From the NCBI RefSeq assembly GCF_008831285.2, contig NC_045139.1, forward strand, positions 20,068,412 to 20,132,411: a stretch of 64,000 nucleotides of DNA, in the 5' to 3' direction. The DNA comes from Nymphaea colorata. Taxonomy: Eukaryota; Streptophyta; Magnoliopsida; Nymphaeales; Nymphaeaceae. Each line of letters opens with the position of its first letter. The first letter of the stretch is position 1. Both the position numbers and the translations under genes were made by a program. The notes beneath the pieces were generated by a model. The model was not told where the DNA came from. It worked only from the letters and a program-made list of their open reading frames with translations, and made no database searches. Shown here one piece after another: positions 48,247 to 58,005 of this stretch.

Positions 48247-48625
48247 GATTGGTAGAAACCAGACCAATAGGTCAGGGACAAAACCAAGTCCTTTAAATAT
48301 GATATTTAAAGTGCTTTTTTTGAAATCTAACCTTACCAATATGATGTAATGATAGGTTGATGCAAAATATATATTAAGTTGATTGTTTTTTGGGTTTTAA
48401 TAGTGTTTTTATAATAAGCAAAAACTGAATGGATCTCATAGCATCAATGTTTTGATAATAAAAAAATCAACATTTTTCATAAAAACAGCTTTATTCAAAG
48501 CATGTTTTATATCAAAATAGTTCTTATAAATAGATTAGGATGTTTATATTTTATTTAAAATAATTTTTTAGCAAAAAAATTAAAGGGTCTGATTTTTATC
48601 CCTGACCTAAGTGTCTGGTTTATAC

Positions 48626-48630
<5 letters not shown>
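48247..48630. mobile_element. MITE with about 50-bp inverted ends
   Basis: The left end (GATTGGTAGAAACCAGACC ... GGTCAGGGACAAAA ... CCTTTAA) is matched in reverse complement by the right end (GATTGGTATAAACCAGACA ... GGTCAGGGATAAAA ... CCCTTTAA). About 40 of 50 positions agree. The 9-base flanks TCTCTATAT and TCTCTCTCT agree at 7 of 9, which would fit a Mutator-like duplication, but they lie in low-complexity sequence and prove little. The 384-base element has no coding capacity. Confidence 0.7.

Positions 48631-48677
<47 letters not shown>
48631..48677. repeat. (CT)n(CA)n microsatellite
   Basis: A CT run of about 31 bases followed by a CA run of about 16, starting exactly at the right end of the MITE. 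Confidence 0.95.
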
Positions 48678-49030
48678 TTGATCATCAGGCAAGTAGTTAA
48701 ATAGCACGAAAAGTGGTTCATCAATAGCATTACCCCATCTAGGATTAAAAAAGGAAAATTGCCATACCATGTCGGTTCACCAAATTAAATATCCCAGCTT
48801 CATGACAATCCAAGGGAAAAAATAAATAAATGAAGAGTCCAGTTATGAAGAAAAAGAAGGAATTAGAGGAATGAGACATTTGGTCGGCTTCTTTGCTCTA
48901 TGCATCAAAGAAAACAATCATAAATAAGAAGTGCTATTGCTTCCAAAGGCTGATGGATCATCATCTCTCAATATGACTAATATTTGCAGGTCATGTACAG
49001 CGGATCACAGAGTATTTGTTCAATAGATGG

Positions 49031-49033
<3 letters not shown>

Positions 49034-49069
<36 letters not shown>
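49034..49069. repeat. (CT)n microsatellite
   Basis: An uninterrupted CT run of about 36 bases. Confidence 0.95.
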
Positions 49070-49070
<1 letters not shown>

Positions 49071-50373
49071 GAAGTCATACTTTTCAGCTGCAAATTGAAA
49101 GTAATTACTCGAATCCATCTAATAACAGACCGATACACATATATCAAATAATAGTATAATAAAGAAGCAACTGATAATGATACGTATGGACTAATCAGAC
49201 AAGGAAATTAAAAGGCGCTCGTTTCTATCAGCTACAGGAGGCCACAAATTTCTGACCTAAGAGAAATCGATCAATGGACAACGACAAAATCAGAGTTAAA
49301 CTACTGACGTTGACTGAACATTCCTCATTCATTAATTCTGTAAAGTTCTAACCAAAGGTTGTGAACTTTTTATTTCTATTTGATTTTCTCAAGAAAACAT
49401 TTTCTAAAGAACTTGAGTGAACGTCTAACAGAAAGTATGCAACAGCAATAAAGGTTCCCTTTTCACTTTATCTCTAAGATGTAAGTGATCGTCAACATGC
49501 ATGTCTGCTTCATTGTGGTTTGCACATAAAAGGACAAAGGCAAATAGTGTTAATAAACCAAAATAACAGTATTTCGAATGAAAGCTGATTGTGCATTTAG
49601 CAAGCCACAGATCCTTTGATAGTTTAAGGCAACAAAAAGGACAATAATGAGGACTGTTGCCCAGAAAATATAAGTGCTAGAAATGATTCGATACCTAGGT
49701 ATAAGGATCTTATGCACTTGAGGATAAGCTAAAATTCCATCCCATCCCGACAGACAGTTCAAAATATCCCATCTTCTCGAATGCACTTCGTTTTCTTTGA
49801 GCACCGACATTTTTTTTCATCCATCTGCTAATCTATCAATAGATATTGTTGAACAACACGATACCCTATCCCTCGGTATGGTTGCACATGGAAAAACATT
49901 AACACAACAAATCTGACAAAGACAACTTTTTCTCAAGCACTTCATCAAACACTTGATGAGCAAGATAGACAGTAAACACAACAAATAGAAAAATGTTGAT
50001 AGAGAGGGAGGGAGGGAGAGGAAAACCTCAAAACCCCTCTTCGTCCCTGTTCACGAGAGGAGCCAAAGCGTCTGTGTTTACCTTTTGTGCTGATCACGGC
50101 CTCCAGTCAGTCTAATTTCTTTGCAAGGGATTTTTAGGCAGCAAAGAAAGATACCTTCCAATAATATTCGCCTGCTAAAATCTTTCCTCCAGTTGGCGTT
50201 AGTGATGAGGCAAATGAAGGTTACCGGCCACGATGCAATGGGTGATGAGGCACAAGGTTGACCTTTTTGACGTTCTATCCTTAATGCAGCTCTGATGGGG
50301 CGAAGCCTCGTCATTCACGGTGTGAACCACTGAAGAATAATTGGCAGCATCAGCCGTAACACGCACTCACTGA
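49070..50373. other. Unassigned spacer
   Basis: The minus-strand ORF 49550-49810 (86 codons) contains a hydrophobic stretch, IFWATVLIIVLFVAL, that could span a membrane, but I recognise no family and see no other support. Otherwise no gene is supported. Confidence 0.4.
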
Positions 50374-50527
50374 AGGCTTCATGCTCCAATATCCTTCGAC
50401 GATTTCTCAACTTCATCAGAGACAGGGATTTCACTGACATTGTGAGGCACTTCATCAGAAAACATGATTTCAGTGATGGGGTGAGCAGCTTCATCATGGA
50501 ACACATTCTTTCATTAACAGCATGAGT
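50374..50527 (-). pseudogene. 39-bp coding-like repeat, 3-4 units
   Basis: Units begin with CTTCATCA at 50411, 50450 and 50489, exactly 39 bases apart; a diverged unit starts near 50374. One minus-strand frame reads three acidic 13-residue repeats: FHDEAAHPITEIM, FSDEVPHNVSEIP, VSDEVEKSSKDIG. A 39-base period that keeps frame suggests decayed coding sequence. Stops surround it on both sides and I cannot identify a gene. Confidence 0.4.
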
Positions 50528-50794
50528 GGTGCATCGGTGACCAATCATCAGAGATGGATCGCGTTCCGTGACATGCGTTTTAACCCCCGGCCATCACAGA
50601 ATGTTGTAGTGCGTGGTAGTGGTTGGCTTCGCATTCGCATTCGCATTCCAAGGGACAACTAAGGAGCTCCATCTATTGCAACTAGCATACTTTTGCATGC
50701 ATAATGTCTGAACATCTATTTGTATAAGTTGTCTGGGCAGGGTTTGCATTTTTTACATCTGATGGCAACCATAGGTGTATATAGACATCTAAAT

Positions 50795-50982
50795 AGTTTT
50801 AGACGTGCTTCCTAAAGAAAACAGCTCTTCAATAGCCAATATAGTATGCTCCAATACACTATATTCCTTCACAAGACAGGAATATAGTATATTGGAGCAT
50901 ACTATATTGGGACATGTTCAAATACTAGAGTTTTAGACATGCTTCCTAAAGAAAACAGCTCTTCAATAGCCAATATAGTATA
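50795..50982. repeat. Hairpin flanked by a 54-bp direct repeat
   Basis: Arms 50836-50867 and 50879-50910 are complementary at 31 of 32 positions around an 11-base loop. The left arm is also the tail of a unit (from 50795, AGTTTTAGACGTGCTTCC) that recurs in direct orientation at 50929-50982 (AGTTTTAGACATGCTTCC). The whole is closed by GTTTTAGAC near 50797 and GTCTAAAAC near 50984. It may be a rearranged MITE. Confidence 0.85.
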
Positions 50983-51682
50983 TAGTCTAAAACCAAATAT
51001 TTTTGAAAGCCTCTCGTTCCTAGCAGCAAAAGAGATCGTAGTAGTTGGTCTTGCATTTGTTTATAGGGTTCATGTAGCATATTATAGGAGTCAAGGTTTT
51101 CCCGTAGCCAGCGGATGCAAGCTTGCTTTGTTTGTTTTCATTATGTCATGTGCATGTGCATGCATGAGTAAGCACATTACCAGCATCTTCATTATGTCAA
51201 GTGCATGCTTTGTTTTCAATATTTGCTGCATGAGTAAGCACATTGATTATGGCATGTGGTTACATTAGGTTTTTTGGAATCTTGTGTTTGTGGTGGATGC
51301 TATTTAAAATGTGTCTAGCACATCATATAGAATTGTATCTAGGTTTTTACTTTAAGTTTCAAATATTGTGATTTTACAATGAAGCATAAGAATTCTGATT
51401 TTTAGTAGATTAATATGTTGTCATGTATCAGATAGGAAATGATCATTTTCCATATGCTTAGGCTTGTATTTTGGCATTTGCTGAGCATGTGTCAATTAGG
51501 TAATTGTGTTTGATACCCCTGGACTTAAGATATGATTTTGGTTCTGTTGATTAGCCTGGGTTTTATAAAACATCATAATTTAAAGCCATGAATTTCAAAT
51601 CCTGAAAAGGGACGAGACCCATGATTATAGTTAGGAACGGATGGGCGTCTCTGATCCTTGTGTGTTCTGTAGATCAATGTTG

Positions 51683-52872
51683 TAAAAGGCAAGAAAGCAA
51701 GGCGAGGCGTTGAGCCTCTCATGAGGCGAGGCGTGGCGTGGCGTTAATTGAAGCGTAAGCTTCACGGACAAATTTGTGAATTATATAATAATTATAAAAA
51801 TAATAACAAAACTGAAAAAATGACTACAACCCTAAGCATATCAATAAAGAACTACAGTACTAAGCAAATCAATAAAGAACAATACACAACATATGCAAAC
51901 CACAACTTCACCACAGCATCGGCCTTCAACATTCTTCAATTTCTTTTCAATGATAAATTTAGAGCTCAGTGGTATCCAAGAGGCACCAGAGTTTCCCTGA
52001 ATTGATGCCCTTGACAATGTATATTCTGCACAGTCGCCGTTCACACCTAGTCATTATACAGCAATTTAATTGAAACAAAAAAAATCCAAGCAGAGTGAGG
52101 GAAAGACAGAGCTAGAATAAAGAAGAAGAAAATACACCCAAGATATGAAGATTGGTACTAATTTGCAAACCACACAAATTCAGATACCATTTTGCAACAA
52201 AGCCATAAGGCAGGGGCTGTTTGGTGGAAAATCCATTTTCTTTTCATTGTAAAATTTCTTCACTGTTTGGAAGCAACTAGTCACTCAGCAACATGCACAC
52301 TACGCAGAGCAGCAGAGGGCGGCAACTCTGGCTGCCAGAGAGCTGAGAGAGCGAGAGGGTGGCCATGGCCAGCGCCAACCATGGGCAGAGATTGAGACAT
52401 AGAGAGAAAAGTGGCGACCTATGTTTGGTGTCAGCCATGGAGTGAAAGAGACTCAAAGAGGAACATATCATCCATGAAGAGAAAGAGATTCAATGAGACT
52501 TACAGTTGCAAAGGATTTCTGACGTTGGGTGATGGCTCCAAGCTTCCACCAGCCACAACTCCAGCCTCTAGCCTCTAGCAATTTCACAGCATGCAGCAGC
52601 GATGTTTGAATTTCAGAGGTGATTTGGATTGAGAATAAGGGATTTAGGGATACAAATGTGGTTAATTAAGGTTACGTGTGAAACTTAACCATTTTTATTT
52701 AATTTTAATTTTTTTTAGTTAAAGAAACTAAACTGTCCTTGAGGCATATGCCTCAAGCATTAAACGTGCCACAGATGGAGGCGTACGCCTCTACCAAATG
52801 AGGTGCACGCTTAAGGGACGCGTGCGCCTCACAACCCTGCCTCAAGGCATTTTTCTTTTCCAAACGTCTTGA
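51683..52872. mobile_element. GGCG-word non-autonomous element, probable
   Basis: The left end begins GTTGTAAAAGGCAAG and then holds AGGCGAGGCG/GAGGCGAGGCGTGGCG words (51683-51765). The right end holds matching GCCTC/GGCG words (GAGGCATATGCCTC, GAGGCGTACGCCTC, GTGCGCCTCA) up to about 52850. The interior is AT-rich and non-coding. I found no clear target duplication, so the exact ends are uncertain. Confidence 0.5.
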
Positions 52873-52985
52873 GTCTGTTTTTTTTTTGTAAGAAGCGTAT
52901 GTTTCTTCCAACGTTGCTGCAAATCCATGTGGGAATCCTAGAAAGAAGCAACATAGATGGCAAAAAACTAGCCATTGTCTCCCTC

Positions 52986-53006
52986 ATGAGAGAGAGAGAG
53001 AGAGAG
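52986..53006. repeat. Short (GA)n tract
   Basis: About 20 bases of GA. Confidence 0.85.
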
Positions 53007-53837
53007 CCATAGAAACCTCCACAACCGTCGATGGTCTCATGTTCGCCCACTTCTTGCCAACCAAGATGGTCGTCAAATCGAATATAATCTGAAATGGCAT
53101 GACTAGTGATCATCGTAAGTGATGCGAATTAATAATATGGGATGAGGTTATAAAGTCATTATCTCATGGTGGACTAGGCATTTTGCCCATCCATTTGGGA
53201 AATGTCGCGTAACTCGTCTACCCTCTTAATGAGAGAGAGTGTAATTTTCAAGATCTTTGAAAATAGTGTCCATGCAGTTCAAACTTATGGGTTTTATGGA
53301 TGAAGTCTTTCAAGTGGGTCAAGGATCGAAGCGATGATCATGCAGCCATTCTCTTGGCTCTCTTGGCAGGCAGCCACATCTATAGTTCAGGTTTTAGTTA
53401 GAGTACTTTTCGTTGCTACCTCTAGCTATGGACTAGTTTCCAAAAAGATTATTATGGGGTACATGCCCACCTCCCAGAATGAGTTTTTTTGTTTTGGCTT
53501 GGTTAATCCTTCAAGGCAGAGTTCAAGCTGATGCAAAAAGGTGGGTTTTGAATTACCAAGCATGTACCAGTCATGTTGCTTTGGAGGAAAGCATCAAACT
53601 CCTTTTTCGACATGGTATTCCCCTATGGGTTTGGTTTTCACTAGAAATGCTTGTTAGGCTGAATTCAGTTTTTAATGTTTAGAAGAAGAAAAGTTGATCA
53701 CATCTCCAATACGATTACTACATAGTGACACAGTTCGTGCTATCTAGTGGCAATGTCCACTAAGTAGACTTCAAATTTGTCTTAAAGTATTACTTTTATT
53801 GGTTTCTTGTTTTCTTGCCACTCTGACACCTTGTCAG
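53007..53837. other. Unassigned region, possible decayed coding pieces
   Basis: Plus-strand stretches near 53300-53690 read coding-like phrases (for example RWVLNYQACTSHVALEESIK at about 53540) but in different frames with stops. I recognise no family. It could be a decayed gene fragment. Confidence 0.3.
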
Positions 53838-54255
53838 TAGCGCTACACACGAGCCCAGTCAAGCTCGACTCAATTCACAAAACTCGAGCTCGAACGCAAG
53901 TCAAGATCAATAAAACAAGCTGTAGCTCAACTCGACAACATAATATCAAGATCAAACTCAACTCATTTATATTAAGCATGTCTCATTTCTTTTAACTCGT
54001 TTAACTCATTTAACTCGATTAATTTGTTTAGTTGTCATTCATTTAACTATTTTTTATTATAATTCAACATTTATTATGTACTTGAGTCAAGTCGAGTTTA
54101 AACGAGTCGAGTTCTTGTCGAGTTTAAACGAGTCGACTTCTTATTACTTGAACTCGACTCGTTTAATATTTTGAGTATACATTAGAACTTGAGATCAGCT
54201 CGTTTATAAACGAGTGGCGCTCGAGTCAAGTTTGAGCTCTAGTTGTGCAGCTGTA
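53838..54255. mobile_element. CTCGAG-word hAT-like MITE, 418 bp
   Basis: It is flanked by CTTGTCAG (53830-53837) and CTTGTTAG (54256-54263), which agree at 7 of 8 bases. The ends are imperfect inverted repeats: TAGCGCTACACACGAGC at the left and, on the other strand, TACAGCTGCACAACTAGAGC at the right. The interior is packed with CTCGAGTT/AACTCGAG variants. There is no coding capacity. Its right edge abuts the LTR of the copia element, whose first bases lie within the duplication. Confidence 0.7.
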
Positions 54256-54257
54256 CT

Positions 54258-54694
54258 TGTTAGGTGACGGCAATATTTTTAAAACTTTTCCTCTCCCCAC
54301 CACCCCAGTCGATGTCTGCTCATTCTCCCCTCTTCAATTCCCAATGAACAAACTCTTTTACTACCATGTGCCTATTCTCTCCCTCTCTCCCCTTTTTGTT
54401 AAGATAAATGAAAATCACGATCAAATCTCTTGTGATATACCTAATAAAATTAGTGATGGAGAGGATAAAGAAAGAAAAAATATGCTTGCCATATCAAATG
54501 CTGAAAATCACCAATTATGTAGGCAACCATATCTACCAAAATGTTATCCCACTTAAATAAATAGTGGAACCTGCATCTCTCAAATTCATTGAGAGAAATT
54601 GCAGAGTCATGGATGTAAGCATAAAGCTGAACCACATTAAAATCGTTGTTCTCCTTTGAGTCACTTTCACTTCGTTTCTCTTTGAGTTTTAACA
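54258..54694 (+). repeat. 5' LTR of the copia element
   Basis: It starts TGTTAGGTGACGG and ends GAGTTTTAACA, directly followed by the primer-binding site. Length (437) fits copia LTRs. The start is inferred from the TG...CA rule, because the second LTR is not visible. Confidence 0.65.
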
Positions 54695-54706
54695 TGGTAT
54701 CAAAGC
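54695..54706 (+). other. Primer-binding site of the copia element
   Basis: TGGTATCAAAGC matches the initiator-Met site TGGTATCAGAGC at 11 of 12 bases and abuts the LTR. Confidence 0.85.
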
Positions 54707-54912
54707 ACAAGTGTTTGATGTGAATCGTTAGCCAAAGTCGGGCGTCTGTTGCTGTTCCTTACAGTGAGCATTTGGTCTTCTGTTCTCCACTGTAAACTGC
54801 GACAGCAGATTTTGTTTCTATATTCATTTGGATTCTGTTTTCCACAAGAGTGGTTTATCTGTCATGTTGAAACGGTGAGGAAGCCAGGAAAACAGAGAGC
54901 TGCAAAGGAGAC

Positions 54913-57253
54913 TGGTGGGATCCCCAGTTGCGAGGGTTGTCGAAGGCCGCTGTCTAGAGGATCCCAACTGCCCAAGATCTCGCTCAGCTTGTTCCTTGTG
55001 GAAGGATTGAAACGGAACCGGAAAGAGGCTGTCCGTCGACTCAGCTTCAGGCCTGACGGAGTGAGCTTCACTCCAAAATTCGTAACAATTTGTGGAAGAG
55101 TCCAAAAATCTCGAAAATTGGTGGAGAGGAAGCCAACATCCTCAGGAGTGGACGCCCAAAATTTGGGGAGAATCCAAGCAACAGAAGGCCCACTCGTTGA
55201 GCCTAGAAGTTGCCCGTTGCCTGACGGCGCTCAAGACCACTCGCCGTCCGAAACCACCTGATTCAGATCATGGCCTCCAGGAGTGCCGTCCGTGGTCCGA
55301 TCGATGCCAAACTTGGTGGGAATGATGTTCAAGATGTCAGGAAGAAAATGGCACCGAGATCAACACAATCCAACGGTCCGATCGCCGGAAATGTCGCCGG
55401 AAACAGGAACTGGTCGGCGGAAATGCTTGATAGAGATCAGCTGCCTATTTCCGATCGATTCTTGCTTGATTCTTCACCAAATCCAGAAGTTCAAAAGGCA
55501 AAGTTGCAGTAGACTCCGAGAGGAATGCAATGGGAACAAAAGCCCCAAAAGATACCATTGATTCGGGGTCTGATCGAGGAGAAGGAGGCGTCGGCTTGCT
55601 GAGGCCTGCACGAGTTATCTTCTACCCGACGCTGCTCCTAACGTCGGAATCTGTCGCTGAGGATCACCAGAGGTTGGAACGGTCGTCTAGACGCGTTCTG
55701 CTCGGTGCCTCCTTCCCTGCTGTCGAACCAGCCCTCCCGGTTTGGTCGTGATCACCAAACCCGCGCCTAGTTCGCCGTTCCTGTAGGTTGGGGACGATGA
55801 CGGAGGTGGGAAGAACCCGCCGGTTCTTCTCGCCTATGAACTCCAGGTCGAGAAACACCAGAGGAGCGTGAAGAAGAAGGGAAGATCACCGCCGTGATCT
55901 TCGGTTGCTGAGGTTTGACCTACACGAGCTCTCAGGTGAAGGCGTTTCAGACGTAGACGATGAAGAAGATGATTCGGAAAGAACGAAGGATGAGAGAGAA
56001 CATCTCAAACTTTGGTTATTTTTCCATTTCAAAACTTACCCTAAAGCACTGTAGCACTATTACTTATACTATTGCGCGTCCCGGGACGGTCTAAGTCTCG
56101 TCCCGGGTCGGCGCTTGAGCCGGGTCGATACACCAACGTATCGAGCTAAACTCCTAGAACTAGGAACCGGTTTCAGAAAATCGATTCGATACAAAAATCG
56201 TCCTGTCTCGGTCCGTCTCACTCACTGAACCGGTTCGGTCTGAAGGGTGGATCCTGATCCATGGATCTGCTCTGTCGCTTCTGCTCTAGGACCCGCTCCG
56301 AATCTGTCTGGATCTGGATCAACTGTTCGGGTCTGGATCTCTGCATCTGGATCTCCTGTATCAAGTCCATGGTCAAACATGGTCCGCTGCGCACCTCTGG
56401 TCAAACCTGTCTGGGCTCTGGTCAACGGACCGCTGGGCTCGGTCTGGTGGAGCGAACTGGGCTCGGTGGTCCTGAACTGGGTTCGGTGGATAGCCTCCCT
56501 AGCTTTTCGGACGGTGTCTGGAACATGGACTGTAGCCTCACAATGAACCTCGGCAGGGTCTGGGCAAGGGCGTCGGCTGAAGGCAACCTCCCTGTGGTCT
56601 GCGGCAGGGGCTCGGCGGTCTCCATGAGCGCGGTAGTGTCTGGCGCGGCAACGTCCGGCGCGGCAGTGCCTGGTGCGGCAACACCCGCCCTCGGCTGGCC
56701 TGGCAGCGTCGTCTGCTCTGCCCGGCGACCGTCTCTTCTGCGGCCGACGCTGTTGTCCGTCTGTCCGGCCTGGGCTGCGGCAGCTGGCTCGGCCACGCCC
56801 GTCTGCATCTCCTGGCCACTCCGGCGGTCGTCTTGGCTGCGGCCAGCGCTCCTGTCCTCGGCAGCTTGCTCGGCCACGCCCGGCAGCATCTCCTGGTCAC
56901 CTCGGCAGTCATCCCCTCCGCGACAAGTGAGTCCGTCGTCTGCGGCTAGCTCGGCCACGCTCGGCAGCTGCGGGGTGGCCTCGGTCGGCAGTGGCTGGTC
57001 CGGCAAGGTCACGTGACGTGCTGCGGCGCTGGGTGCGGTGTCTCTAGTGCTATGACCTGCATCCATAAGGGTTAGTACAGCCCCTAATCCTCCTACGTCG
57101 TGTGGCCAAGTCACACCCTCACTAAGCCTCTTGGGCTCTCCTGGCGACAAAGGGTTCGCACAGTCGAGCATTGCGTTCCGGGTCGTGGGTAGTAGGTGGC
57201 ATTCGGCAGCGAGTGAGGCTAGTCCCGGCCTAGTCCTAGGCAGACCCGTATCA
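54913..57253 (-). repeat. 3' LTR of the Gag-only gypsy element
   Basis: On the plus strand it runs from TGGTGGGATCCCC to GACCCGTATCA; on the element's own strand it starts TGATACGGG. The part from about 55600 to 57250 is GC-rich. It keeps a 191-base segment (55665-55855) that the other LTR has lost. Confidence 0.9.
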
Positions 57254-57265
57254 GTTCCACCCCGC
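57254..57265 (-). other. Polypurine tract of the Gag-only gypsy element
   Basis: GCGGGGTGGAAC on the minus strand directly precedes the LTR start TGATACGGG. Confidence 0.85.
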
Positions 57266-58005
57266 TGAGACTGAGCTTGTCCCCAAGCTTTCGTACCCCG
57301 AACGTCCTGTACTACCCTCTTGAAGAGTTCCCAAGCATAATCGGCCCAGGTGCTCTCACCACGGTGTTTCCCTCTGTCGTAAGCCTGACCCGCGAGCCTC
57401 TTGGCTCCAGTGTATTGATCGCCCACACACATTACAACTTTTGTTTTGGAAGTAAGGGCGTGTAAAAAGAAAAGCACTTGACGAAAGCACAGTCCATAAT
57501 CCATAGGGAGTCTGTCTAGTTGGGACTCTCCCCTAACACGAAGTTCGTTGGAAGTGTTTGATGCCATCATTCCTTGCACTTTCCCGCGATTGAAAAATTG
57601 GCCCCATGTGTGCTGGTAGCTTGGCTAAGAGCTGACCCTTGAAAGCTGCCAAAAGGGATCTAAGATTGGTGGCATTCTCCATTTTCCTCATACTTCCTTT
57701 GCCCTCATTTGTAGGTTCTGCACCTCTGATTGTTAGGGCGTGAGTAACACTTTGGGAAGGCTCCAAAAATTTCTGCCAATGGTTCGTCCAAGACCTGCCA
57801 ATCACTGTGGCATCTGTCCATTCTTCAGTTATCGTTAGCCTTGGTCTATCCCTTGTTGCTATACCGCCCATTGGATGCCCAAAAATTACTACCACTGTGT
57901 TCTGCTCTGACCCTCCACGTGTGGACTTTGTTGGAAACCTTGTGGGGGTATCGCCACTCTTCTTAGGTGGCCACTCAGCCGTGGGGACTCCCCACGGAAT
58001 CGTCC
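57266..58005 (-). other. Interior downstream of Gag, no known domain
   Basis: About 740 bases. Open stretches 57533-58021 (162 codons) and the upstream end of a 385-codon frame (56422-57579) cover it, but I see no protease, RT, RNase H or integrase motif. It may be a remnant of deleted pol sequence or unrelated filler. Confidence 0.5.

Noticed and set aside
51683-52872. 8-bp target duplication for the GGCG-word element
   Set aside because: No matching flanks found at any plausible end position.
56261-57016. 251-codon plus-strand ORF and its counterpart at 61147-62001
   Set aside because: They lie antisense to the element in GC-rich LTR sequence with few stop codons; protein is Ser/Arg/Pro-rich and unrecognisable.
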